From Prorocentrum cordatum (Eukaryota; Sar; Dinophyceae; Prorocentrales; Prorocentraceae): 64,000 nt of DNA. Each line of letters starts with the position of its first letter. The first letter of the stretch is position 1. The DNA lies in assembly GCA_963575745.1 (NCBI GenBank), contig CAUYUJ010014611.1, positions 188,501 to 252,500 on the forward strand, read 5' to 3'. This document shows, piece by piece, positions 30,885 through 40,769 of the stretch. Made by a program: the position numbers and the translations under genes. The notes beneath the pieces were generated by a model that ran no database searches, was not told the DNA's origin, and saw nothing but the letters and a program-made list of their open reading frames with translations.

Positions 30885-32400
30885 TGGGAGACCTCTTCCC
30901 CTGGGCTCCAGCCAAGCCGACCTTGAGCAACCTCGTAATTGAGTCGAAGGGAAGCCCCTTCCCTTTGATCCCTCCCCCGCCGGGAGGGGGGGGGGTAGCG
31001 ACCCCCCCCCCGGGTCAGATACGACGCCCCCCCCTGGGACTCCTCTTCCCCTGGGCTCCAGCCAAGCCGACCTTGAGCAACCTCGTAATTGAGTCGAAGG
31101 GAAGCCCCTTCCCTTTGATCCCTCCCCCGCCGGGAGGGGGGGGGGGGTAGCGACCCCCCCCCCGGGTCAGATACGACGCCCCCCCCTGGGACTCCTCTTC
31201 CCCTGGGCTCCAGCCAAGCCGAACCTCGAATTGAGTCGTAATTGAGTCGAAGGGAAGCCCCTTCCCTTTGATCCCTCCCCCGCCGGGAGGGGGGGGGGGT
31301 AGCGACCCCCCCCCCGGGTCAGATACGACGCCCCCCCCTGGGACTCCTCTTCCCCTGGGCTCCAGCCAAGCCGACCTTGAGCAACCTCGTAATTGAGTCG
31401 AAGGGAAGCCCCTTCCCTTTGATCCCTCCCCCGCCGGGAGGGGGGGGGGTAGCGACCCCCCCCCGGTCAGATACGACGCCCCCCCCTGGGACTCCTCTTC
31501 CCCTGGGCTCCAGCCAAGCCGACCTTGAGCAACCTCGTAATTGAGTCGAAGGGAAGCCCCTTCCCTTTGATCCCTCCCCCGCCGGGAGGGGGGGGGGGTA
31601 GCGACCCCCCCCCCGGGTCAGATACGACGCCCCCCCCTGGGACTCCTCTTCCCCTGGGCTCCAGCCAAGCCGACCTTGAGCAACCTCGTAATTGAGTCGA
31701 AGGGAAGCCCCTTCCCTTTGATCCCTCCCCCGCCGGGAGGGGGGGGGGGTAGCGACCCCCCCCCCGGGTCAGATACGACGCCCCCCCCTGGGACTCCTCT
31801 TCCCCTGGGCTCCAGCCAAGCCGACCTTGAGCAACCTCGTAATTGAGTCGAAGGGAAGCCCCTTCCCTTTGATCCCTCCCCCGCCGGGAGGGGGGGGGGG
31901 TAGCGACCCCCCCCCCGGGTCAGATACGACGCCCCCCCCTGGGACTCCTCTTCCCCTGGGCTCCAGCCAAGCCGACCTTGAGCAACCTCGTAATTGAGTC
32001 GAAGGGAAGCCCCTTCCCTTTGATCCCTCCCCCGCCGGGAGGGGGGGGGGGGGCGACCCCCCCCCGGGTCAGATACGACGCCCCCCCTGGGTCTTCCCCT
32101 GGGTCCAGCCAAGCCGACCTTGAGCAACCTCGTAATTGAGTCGAAGGGAAGCCGCCGGGAGGGGGGGGGGTAGCGACCCCCCCCCCGGGTCAGATACGAC
32201 GCCCCCCCCTGGGACTCCTCTTCCCCTGGGCTCCAGCCAAGCCGACCTTGAGCAACCTCGTAATTGAGTCGAAGGGAAGCCCCTTCCCTTTGATCCCTCC
32301 CCCGCCGGGAGGGGGGGGGGGTAGCGGGGGGGGTAGCGACCCCCCCCCCGAGTCAGATACGACGCCCCCCCCCCGTACCGACCTTGAGCAACGTCGTCAT
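30885..32400 (+). repeat. Tandem array of about 151-bp units, about ten copies
   Basis: Each unit has CTGGGCTCCAGCCAAGCCGA, CTTGAGCAACCTCGTAATTG, AGTCGAAGGGAAGCC, then a G9-11/TAGCGA/C8-10 inverted repeat and CGGGTCAGATACGACG. Unit anchors fall near 30902, 31052, 31204, 31355, 31504, 31655, 31806, 31957, 32100 (shortened) and 32228. Copies are nearly identical except in homopolymer length, so the array is young. Confidence 0.95.
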
Positions 32401-32624
32401 TGAGTCGAAGGGAAGCCCCTTCCCTTTCCCTTCCCCGACGGGGGGGGGAGAGGAGGTCCCGGGGGGGGGTCCCGGGGGAGTCCCGGGGAAGTCCCGGGTC
32501 AGATACGACACCTCCCTCCCCCACCTTCTCGTCCTTCTCCCCGTTCCCCCAAACCATCCCACAGCCCGTGCCTCTTGCTGCGCATTGCGAACAGGGTCGG
32601 CGGCACCGGCCGTCAGGCCTTCGC

Positions 32625-32768
32625 AATAAGGGACGGAGGAAAAAGACAAACTGAGGACGAGAGGGGGGGAAGAGGGGCGCGAACGGGGGAGGATGGAAAG
32701 GGGGGGAAAGGGAGGCGGAGGAAGGAGGGAGGGGATGGACGAGGTAGGAAAAAGAGCGAAAACGAACC
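32625..32768 (+). repeat. 144-bp direct repeat, right copy
   Basis: Identical by eye to 30658-30801. The two copies bracket the 151-bp array with their starts 1,967 bp apart. Confidence 0.9.
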
Positions 32769-34690
32769 AGGGTCCGATAAAACGAGACCACGACCCAGGG
32801 GCCGACAAAAAACAACCGAGACAACGAGACAACAAACCAGCGCCCGAGTAAACGAAACCACGACCCAGAGGTCGACAAAAAGAGACAACGAGAAAACGAA
32901 CCAGGGCCCGAGAAAGCGATAACACAACCCAAGGGCCGAGACAACAGTAAAAACGAACCAGGGCCCGAGAAAACGCAACAAAAACCCAAACACCAAGAAA
33001 ACGAGAAAACGGACAACGAACCAGGGCCCGAGAAAACACGATAACAACCCAGGGGCCGAGAACACGAGAAAACGATAAAACAAACCAAACCGAGAAAACT
33101 AACAAAAACTATAAAACGAACCAAAGCCCTAGAATCCGAGACCACGACCCAGGGGCCCAAGGGCCGAGACAACGAGAAAACGAGAAAACGAACCTGGGCC
33201 TGAGAAAACGAGACTACGACCCAGGGGCCGAGAAAACGAGTAAACGAACCAGGGCCAAAGAAAACAAAACCACAATCCAGGGACCAGGAAACGGAGAACA
33301 CGAGAAACCGAACCGGGGGCCGAGAAAACAAAAAACGAACCAGGGTCAGGGAAAACGAGACCACGACCAAGGGGCCGAGAACACGAGAAAACTAAAAAAC
33401 TAACAATGGCCCGAGGAAAAATGACGCCACGACCCAGGGGCCGAGAAAACAAGAAAGCGAGATCGCGAACCAGGGCCCGAAAAACCAACACACAAAAAAA
33501 CATAATCCGAGAAAACGAAGCAGAAAACAACGAGCCAGGGTCCGAGAAAACGAGACCACAACCCAGGGGCCGAGAAAACAATAAACGAGAAAACAAAACA
33601 AGGTCAGAGCAAACGAGACCACGACCCAAGGGCACAGAAAACGCGAAAACGAACCAGGGTCCGAGAAAACACGACCACGACCCAGGGGCCGAGAAAACGA
33701 GAAAACGTTAAAAGGAATAAGGGCCCGAGAAAACAAGACAACGAACCAGGGGCCGAGAAAACAAGATAACCAAACCAAAACGAACCCGAACAGAGAAAAC
33801 GAGACCACGACCCAAAGGCCTAGAAAACAAACGACGAGAAAACGAACCAGGCCCCGAGAAAACGAGACCACGACCCAGCAGCCGAGGACATGTTTTTGAT
33901 CCGCGGGTCGAGAGCGAGCCTCTTCCAATAGAAGCTAAGCGGGCCACGCACAGCTTTAATTAGCAGAGGGGGGCAAAAGAATGCGGGGCCTCACGTCAAG
34001 GCCAGGAGAGGGCAAAGCCCTGGGATCAGGCGGTGCTGAAATCGAAGTGCAGGAAAAGGTACGCCTTGGACAGGAACCCGGTGGCGAAGTCCTAGGAGGC
34101 GAAGAGCCGGTGGTGGTGCCGTCAGCGGCGCTTCGAGTACACCAGCCCCATCAACTGCGGGAGAGGACGCGCCACGCAACCAGGACGACGCCCGAGAGGA
34201 AGCAGCCGAGGAAATGAGAAAAATCGCGAAAACGACCCACGACCCAGGGGCCGAGATCACCAGAAAACGATTGGTTCGAGAAAACGAGACCACGACCCAG
34301 GAGCCGAGAAAACGAAGAAACGAGAAAACGAAGCAGGGCCAGAGAAAACGAGACCGCCACCCGCGGGCCGAGACAACGAGAAAACGAGAATACGAATCAG
34401 CGTCCGAGAAAAGAAAACCACAACCCAGGGGCCGAGAAAACGAGAAAACGAAGCAGGGTCCGAGAAAACTGGACCACGACCCAGGCGCTGAGAAAACGAG
34501 AAAACAAGAACGCGAACCAAGGCCAAAGAAAACGAGACCGCGACACAGGAGCCGAAAACACGAGAAAACACGAAAACGAACCAGGGGCCGAGAAAATGAG
34601 AAAACGATGAAAGGAATCAGGGTCCGAGAAAACTAGACTATGAACCAGGGGCCGAGAAAACAAGAAAGCAAGAAAACGAACCAGGGGTCG
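32769..34690. repeat. A-rich tandem array, units of about 60-66 bp
   Basis: Degenerate units of GAGAAAACGAACCAGGGCC and GAGACCACGACCCAGGGGCC words. The plus strand is almost free of T. Minus-strand frames translate to repeated FSRPLGRGLVFSGPGSFS-like peptides and are not called as genes. Confidence 0.9.
33893..34205. other. Non-repetitive 310-bp island inside the A-rich array
   Basis: Sequence of ordinary composition splits the array: the repeat stops at about 33892 and resumes at about 34206. I see no motif, inverted repeat or target duplication that would identify an insert. Confidence 0.5.
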
Positions 34691-34769
34691 ACGTTCTTAT
34701 CCAATTTCGCAATCTTGCACTGCGGTGCGCACCTGTCGTCAAGGATTCCGCCATTTTGCCAGAGCCCCG

Positions 34770-34806
34770 GAAGGGAGGGGGGGAGGTAGCTTCGGAAGCC
34801 CCCCCT
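34770..34806. repeat. G-run/C-run hairpin left of the LINE
   Basis: GGGAGGGGGGGAGGTAGCTTC next to GGAAGCCCCCCCTCC can fold back with GCTTCGGAAGC at the tip. It belongs to the family at 42070-42360; the LINE separates this member from the others. Confidence 0.75.
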
Positions 34807-34822
34807 CCTTTGCACAGGAGGG
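34807..34822 (+). repeat. Target-site duplication of the LINE, left copy
   Basis: CCTTTGCACAGGAGGG, identical to 42061-42076. Confidence 0.9.
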
Positions 34823-34970
34823 AGCGAGCGAGCATGCAGCAGTGCAGTCGAAGACGATAGCACAGAGCATAAAAAAAGAGAGAGGTTGGCACGGTCAAGA
34901 GACCGCGCCCGAATATATGAAGAGCGGGGCCCTGGGCCTTATGGGATTGCAAGGCCAGGGCCACGCAAGC
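34823..34970 (-). other. LINE 3' UTR with GCTC tail
   Basis: 148 nt between the ORF2 stop and the target-site duplication. The minus strand ends GCATGCTCGCTCGCT without poly(A). A seven-T run lies about 50 nt before the end. A simple-repeat tail is known for several non-LTR lineages, and here it may be the site recognised by the reverse transcriptase (inference). Confidence 0.65.
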
Positions 34971-37900
34971 TCAATCAGAGCTGTCAGAGTCCCCACCACC
35001 CGCCTCCACCCCCGCCGCCCCCCCAGAGACGCAAGCCGCCTCCTCGAGGCTCGGGGCGGCGGCGAACTGCAGCGCCAGGTCGCTCGGGTCGGTTGGAGGG
35101 GCGGAGGCTTTCGCCTCGGGGGGAGGGGAAGGCAAGGTAGCACCCGCCCTGGGATGCTTGCCTCGTGCAGCGAGCGCCAGCATCCTGAGGTGCCCAGCGC
35201 GAGTGGACCTGACGCGCGACTCACCTCTACATTCCTTGCTGAGTCCCCGACAGAAACCATCTGGGAGCACAAGCGAGCAAGCACATGACTGGCATATAAT
35301 TACTCGCCCGTATCTGATCGGGCGATGCTGCAAATTGCGAAAAACATCGAGGCCGTCGTCCGAGGCCGACTCTCTTGGCCTGGGGCAGGAGGAGGACGAG
35401 GAGGTCCCCAGGGCCCCAGAAGAGGAAGGAGGTAAACCAAGGTCGGCCGACTCAGGCTCTAATGACATTTCTGCCTGCTGGTCAGAAAACGCGCCTCCAG
35501 GGGAGCCCCTAGGAGAAGAAACCGCGTCAGCAGCAGCAAGGGCAACCCGAACGGAAGGGTCGCCTGGGCTGGATTCATGCTGGCTGAAAAAATCACGCGC
35601 TCGCCACGCCTGTATCACGTCGGGCTGGCAAAACCTACTGGCTCCTGTTCGGAGCCCTTTAAGAGTGTACTCTGTGGTGGCGGACGCATTACAGTTTCGG
35701 CATCGCCACTCTTGGCGGGCTGGGATGAAACTCAAATCGTGCTGTACAAACGTGACCGACTTACCTAGACTATGAAGCTTTGGCGGCATGGGTGGGGGCT
35801 CTATGACCTGGCCCACAATCCCAAAAATCTGAACAGCTCTGGAGAGATAATCCCAAGTGCGTTTCAACTTCTTAATGTGGGCCCGCTCGGCCGCGACGGC
35901 CACCTCAGGCACGCGATGCATGGGCGACCCCGCACGAGCAAAGAAATCAGCCCACAAGTTGCCACGCCAATCTTCAAGGTGGCGCTGAGACAGGTGCATC
36001 ACATCCTCGAGTTCCCTATGGGCGGGGACCCAGGTGAAAGTGGGCCTCTCCAGGCCCTCGGTCACCGCAATTATCTCGCGCCAAATATCTGCGTGCAAAG
36101 ATCGCGCCCCCGCGGCCGACGGATCCCAAGAGGCTCCTTCCCTAACAAAAGAGAGGTGGTCACTACACACCTCGACGCCAGGGGGTGCAACCTTGATCGC
36201 CCACAATCCAGCAGACCGCTCAGCCCTAGGCACAGTCTGGCGCCCAGGCAAGGGCCCGAAAAGGGCCCGAAAGGGGTACCCACAGGGCCCCATCTCCACG
36301 ACAGACCATCCACACCGTCTAAGCTCAGGGCTGGAGCTCGCCAGCCCTGAGCCGTCAGTGTAGACGCGCTGCCCCCACTCTTGGTGGGTCGCACCCCAGT
36401 GAAGCACCGGGCGCTCAGGGGAGGGGGGAAAACTAAGCGGGTAAAACGGGAGCCCATACGCAAGCTCCAGAGTGTCCCAATCGGCCACCAAGTGTTTAAA
36501 CCCCTCATCCCCGAGTGCTTCCCTGTGCTCAATGACGTCATCTGGAAGAGCCTCTATTTCGAGATCGCCAGGGGGGGAGGTTACAACAGGGCAATCATAT
36601 AATTGGTGACCAAGAGTGGCATTCACAGCAGGGCAAAAATCACATTTTGGCTCAGCCCGCAACCTGGCAGCATGCTTCCGCGCAGGCGTCCAGCAGCCTG
36701 CACCCAGCAGCAGACGAGCACATCCACGTCGGACGGGATCTCGTATGCTCAGGATGCCTATCCGCAACGCCCTGCGCCAGACCTGCTCGTTGCCGAAAGC
36801 CTCTGGAATATGACTGAGGACCCGTGCCATCTGCCAGCGGCCGACTCCCTCAATGAGCAGCTGCTTGAGCTCCATTGGCGGGGTTGTGAGCAGGTTTACC
36901 GTCCTGCCCTGGTCGTCAAGAAAAATATGTGCTGCTGACATATGCCACTTGATGCGCTCCAAAGTTAGGTAAGTCGCGGAGACCGGGCCCAAACATTTGC
37001 CCCAGGATGGAGCACCATTGAACCTCTTCTCGATGGCCATGTACGCATGCTGCAGCTCGGCGAGCGAAAAAACTTGGTCCCAAACAGCACTGGCGTAACG
37101 CGCCGCCAAGTTGGTTGTACCATCAAACACGGGATCGTACTGGCTATCTGTCTGCGTGCAAAGCCATGCCGTAATGGAGGCATGGTCGCGGGCCCCCACC
37201 AGGGCCGCAGCAACAGATCTCAATCTAGTCATGGTAGTCTCTGCTATCCCACTGACTCCAGCACCATGCGCAGCCGAAGGTAGGAGCCCCGTCCGCCAGA
37301 GCGTCCGCACCTTGTCTTTAGCCCCTCGGACAAGTGCCTGGAGTTTGGAACGTTTAGCCATCAGGGCCGCCAATCTCTTGCGCTCCTGAATACGTCGCAC
37401 CCGTCCACCTGACAGCTCATGCCCAAGATTGCGCATGTGCTTATATACTTTGATACGGTGACCACGAGCAAGCTTCGAAGCCGTCCTCCGCGCTGCATGT
37501 CCTGTAGCCACGCAGCCCGACTTGGTGGCCTGGATTATTAGTCCATACTCGAAGACCTGCTCAGTGAACCACCTGACAGCAGTGAACAATACACCAGCCT
37601 CTTTCGCAGATTTACCAACCCATTGAAAACTGGCATCGTCCATCAAGGAACGCGGGATCACGCTGCCATACAGCCTCTTGAACTTGAGGAGGGTCTGATG
37701 GAGCATGAGGTGTATCATAGTTGTAGCGTGCGTACATCCTGCAAGTATGCCCTGATTCGAAGTGTACGGCAGGGAGAGAGAGCCCCAACCTTTGACCACC
37801 CGCGGACTCTGGTAGTTGGCCAAGATTAGCCATAAAAGCCGAAGGGGGAAATTGAGCTCTTTAGCGCGCTGCACCAGGCAAGGTAAAATAATCATCTCGA

Positions 37901-40769
37901 AACACTTGTACATGTCGATCAGCACGGTGATGGAGACCTCCTGGCGCAGCTGCGCCAGTTCTGACACAACGTTGTGCGAGAAAGCAGCATCGACCGAAGT
38001 AGCACCTGCACGTGAGCCCCAGAAAGCATCATTTGAGTTGGCCACCTCCCAAGCTTTGGAGAGCGGTCGGCGTAGGCGGCCCCATATTCCCACGATGGTC
38101 TGGATGAGGGCGATTAAGCGATGCCCTCCTGACTCCTTGGGCAAACGCACCATTCGAGTTTGGATTCGCTCCTCAGGCCAAGCGCAGAGCTGTTCGCACT
38201 TGTGCAAGAGAGAGATAAGCGTAGCGAGGCCCACATCCGACACCACGTCGAGGCACCGCGGATGGATATTGCACTGCCCAAGGGCCGTTCTCGCTGGGAA
38301 ACGCCTCAAAACCCATCTCAAATCTAGCAACGGAATATCTGGCAACTTGGCCCAAGTGTGAAAATCAGTCGGCAAATCGAGCGGCTTCTGATGATGAGTG
38401 GGCCAGATCGTAGCCCACGGGTCGAGACATTCATCAGCACGCTGGTAAGGGTGGGGTCTATCAGAATACTCAAGGACCTCTTGCAGCTGACGTACTTTGG
38501 CAAACCGATGTGCTTGACGCGCTCCTCCCTGGAAAGAGGCAGCCGCCCAGGCCTGCCACTCTTGGGTCTTGAAATAGCCCAAAACATGGATAACACGATC
38601 TACTTGTTCCAGCACTTTCTGGACGTCGGACTCCAATGTAGGCGCACAAAAAGTGACACGCATATTCTGGATGAACTTGCGATCCTCGACATCCAAGAGC
38701 GGCGGTACCCACTTGTTCCGCGAAGCTCTGTGGAAGAAACCCTGGAGGTCCCAGGCCAACTTAGTGAACAACCGAACCTCATCTTGCAATACCTGTGCAT
38801 CTTCCTCACGTATGAGGTCGGCCTGAAAGGAACCGAAAGTGCTGAGCGCACGGGTCCAGTCCGAGGCCCGCTGGAGCTGGATGCCCGCAACTGGCAACAT
38901 ATGGCGTGGAAATACCCCAGGCTTGCAATCTCGATGCTCTGGGAGAATAGATACGCTCTTTGTCATGCGCATCTTCATAGCCCGCATATGGCGAGCCCAA
39001 CGTCCCAGAATCTTGTACGCTGCCAACCTCTGTGGTGGCCTCGCATCTGGAGCTCTCAGCTGCTTCCACTCCCAAGTAGGGGGGCCTGCCCGACCTTGGT
39101 ACCTGCAGCGTCTCCGAGAGTCAATGATATCATATCGATCAAGGACCTCACCTTCCAAGCGAACAATAACAGCATCCCAAGCGGCAGCAAGCTGGTGTGG
39201 GTTCTGAGCGTCATCAATCAAATCCTGCGCAACTTGCCACTCCCGAAGAGGCGGGAATCTAGAGCACCCTGGGTGAGGCACAGGGTCCACTGCAAGGGGC
39301 TGGACAGGTACTCTCATCCACATCACTTGTTCAGACTGCATCATCGTGACGGAGACGGGCAAATGCGGGAAGAGATCAGTGTCCTCCAGAACCTCGCAAG
39401 TGCCCGCCTTGATGGCCAGCGCTGCTGACATGCAGATGTAGTCGTACATGGACCCAGGCTTGCTCTGCAAACAAGTCGGGCACGACGGGTGCACGACGAT
39501 GCCACTGAGACTGTTGAAGAAAGGTCGAAGAAGGTAAATGTCCATATTCCAATCTCCTGCTATCAGCCAATTCCTGCCCTGAGCTTCGAGCGAGGTGATG
39601 TATTCAGCAGCCTTGGTTAAGATGTCAATATTGGCGTCACTGAGGCCCTCGCTAACCCGAAGGTAGATGCTGATCCTGGTGATGCCGCCGTTGGGCCCCC
39701 AGAAAACTTGTGCAGCCAAGAGTCTCCCTGGGACGATCTCCACGGGGCACTGGGGCGCCTGGGCGATGGACGCACGCGCGGGCGCCAGGATCGCCATGCC
39801 GCCGAAGGTGCCACCTCGATCAGTCTGTGGCGCTGCTGCCCACAGACCAGTAAAGCCCGCTCGAGCAGCCTGGTGCTGGACGTCAGCAAGACGAGCGGCG
39901 TCCGCATGGTGCTCTTGCATGAGGAAGATGCTGGTGGCCGCCCACGGGGACTTGAGCATGTCTATCAAAGGCCCATGTGAGCTGACATTGGCAGTGACGA
40001 CATGCTGGACGCTTGTCGTGGCGGCGCCAGGCTGCGCCTCAGCAGCTCGGCTCTCAGGAGGGGCAGAGGTGGCTGCCGCAGAGCTCTTGACAGACTCCAC
40101 GGTGTGACAGCACGACACCAATGCAAGCACAAATACGGCCCGTCGTGGTCGAAACCGCACCTTCACATCGCCCACTCTAGCACCAGACTCCCCTCTCCCC
40201 AGCTTCGGCCCTGACGAGAGATGTCCCAGACGGGCCGAGGGCCCCCGGGCCTCCTCAGACGCAGCCCAAGACGCAGGGTCTCTCGGGGGAAACACGAGCG
40301 GTGGCGGAGAGCCTGGATCTGATATTAGATCCCATTGGTAGTGGCTGAAGTGGTAGGCCAGCGCAATGCCTGCGCAGACGACCCAGCAGCTGATGGACAC
40401 AACTCCGCTGGAGAGAACGTGGTAGCTGATCACGACAGAGCGCACGACCAGCTTGACATCAAAATACGACGATAAAGTAAAACTCCCCATTAGATGCACA
40501 TACAGCGCCAGCATGAAGACCAGCACTGCGAAATCACGAAACCCAATCCACTGCATCATCTGCTTGAGGCAACATGTCGGGTCCACGCCTCCGACGCCAG
40601 GCGCAAGGGCAAGCCCCAGAACTTTAAGGCTATGCCGCCCGACGTCATGGGAGGGACATGCCGACAAAGCCACAGCATACACAACTATGCCCAGGACGAA
40701 TGAATTAAGCAGAGCCTGAACTTGCACCAGGTGCGGCACTGTCCTGGCCGACACGGCGCTTCTTGGCAT
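34971..40769 (-). CDS. LINE ORF2: endonuclease, reverse transcriptase, RNase H polyprotein
   Basis: The open frame extends upstream to 41855, but the first 362 codons only shadow ORF1. The ATG at 40769, just before the ORF1 stop, is the likely start and gives 1,932 aa. Order by residue: three hydrophobic segments (about 25-45, 74-93, 107-143); AP-type endonuclease with TANVSS (about 262), QEHH, GDWN (about 404), DYICMS (about 444) and HLPV (about 471); reverse transcriptase with motif A LIDMYKCFEMI (about 952), motif B QGILAGCTH (about 1009) and motif C LMDDASF (about 1045); CCHC finger CDFC...GHQLYDC (about 1375); RNase H with TDGSG (1472), AER (1517), SDH (1536) and NLWADFFA (1607). Cys-rich tails follow (CRNC about 1693; CQSC about 1824). 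All key acidic residues are present. Predicted role: target-primed reverse transcription of its own mRNA. Confidence 0.93.
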   Translation of the reverse strand: MPRSAVSARTVPHLVQVQALLNSFVLGIVVYAVALSACPSHDVGRHSLKVLGLALAPGVGGVDPTCCLKQMMQWIGFRDFAVLVFMLALYVHLMGSFTLSSYFDVKLVVRSVVISYHVLSSGVVSISCWVVCAGIALAYHFSHYQWDLISDPGSPPPLVFPPRDPASWAASEEARGPSARLGHLSSGPKLGRGESGARVGDVKVRFRPRRAVFVLALVSCCHTVESVKSSAAATSAPPESRAAEAQPGAATTSVQHVVTANVSSHGPLIDMLKSPWAATSIFLMQEHHADAARLADVQHQAARAGFTGLWAAAPQTDRGGTFGGMAILAPARASIAQAPQCPVEIVPGRLLAAQVFWGPNGGITRISIYLRVSEGLSDANIDILTKAAEYITSLEAQGRNWLIAGDWNMDIYLLRPFFNSLSGIVVHPSCPTCLQSKPGSMYDYICMSAALAIKAGTCEVLEDTDLFPHLPVSVTMMQSEQVMWMRVPVQPLAVDPVPHPGCSRFPPLREWQVAQDLIDDAQNPHQLAAAWDAVIVRLEGEVLDRYDIIDSRRRCRYQGRAGPPTWEWKQLRAPDARPPQRLAAYKILGRWARHMRAMKMRMTKSVSILPEHRDCKPGVFPRHMLPVAGIQLQRASDWTRALSTFGSFQADLIREEDAQVLQDEVRLFTKLAWDLQGFFHRASRNKWVPPLLDVEDRKFIQNMRVTFCAPTLESDVQKVLEQVDRVIHVLGYFKTQEWQAWAAASFQGGARQAHRFAKVRQLQEVLEYSDRPHPYQRADECLDPWATIWPTHHQKPLDLPTDFHTWAKLPDIPLLDLRWVLRRFPARTALGQCNIHPRCLDVVSDVGLATLISLLHKCEQLCAWPEERIQTRMVRLPKESGGHRLIALIQTIVGIWGRLRRPLSKAWEVANSNDAFWGSRAGATSVDAAFSHNVVSELAQLRQEVSITVLIDMYKCFEMIILPCLVQRAKELNFPLRLLWLILANYQSPRVVKGWGSLSLPYTSNQGILAGCTHATTMIHLMLHQTLLKFKRLYGSVIPRSLMDDASFQWVGKSAKEAGVLFTAVRWFTEQVFEYGLIIQATKSGCVATGHAARRTASKLARGHRIKVYKHMRNLGHELSGGRVRRIQERKRLAALMAKRSKLQALVRGAKDKVRTLWRTGLLPSAAHGAGVSGIAETTMTRLRSVAAALVGARDHASITAWLCTQTDSQYDPVFDGTTNLAARYASAVWDQVFSLAELQHAYMAIEKRFNGAPSWGKCLGPVSATYLTLERIKWHMSAAHIFLDDQGRTVNLLTTPPMELKQLLIEGVGRWQMARVLSHIPEAFGNEQVWRRALRIGILSIRDPVRRGCARLLLGAGCWTPARKHAARLRAEPKCDFCPAVNATLGHQLYDCPVVTSPPGDLEIEALPDDVIEHREALGDEGFKHLVADWDTLELAYGLPFYPLSFPPSPERPVLHWGATHQEWGQRVYTDGSGLASSSPELRRCGWSVVEMGPCGYPFRALFGPLPGRQTVPRAERSAGLWAIKVAPPGVEVCSDHLSFVREGASWDPSAAGARSLHADIWREIIAVTEGLERPTFTWVPAHRELEDVMHLSQRHLEDWRGNLWADFFARAGSPMHRVPEVAVAAERAHIKKLKRTWDYLSRAVQIFGIVGQVIEPPPMPPKLHSLGKSVTFVQHDLSFIPARQEWRCRNCNASATTEYTLKGLRTGASRFCQPDVIQAWRARDFFSQHESSPGDPSVRVALAAADAVSSPRGSPGGAFSDQQAEMSLEPESADLGLPPSSSGALGTSSSSSCPRPRESASDDGLDVFRNLQHRPIRYGRVIICQSCACSLVLPDGFCRGLSKECRGESRVRSTRAGHLRMLALAARGKHPRAGATLPSPPPEAKASAPPTDPSDLALQFAAAPSLEEAACVSGGAAGVEAGGGDSDSSD

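Noticed and set aside
28377-31150. Very long open frames (up to 748 codons) across the 12-bp and 151-bp arrays on both strands
   Set aside because: Repeat units whose length is a multiple of three and which lack T or A keep every frame open. The peptides are pure repeats with no domain.
32069-33370. 433-codon minus-strand frame rich in Phe, Ser, Val and Trp
   Set aside because: It is a translation of the A-rich tandem array and the 151-bp array; no conserved domain.
34823-34970. Possible poly(A) tail of the LINE at the A7 run near 34871
   Set aside because: On the element's strand this is a T-run, about 50 nt inside the end. The true end is defined by the target-site duplication.
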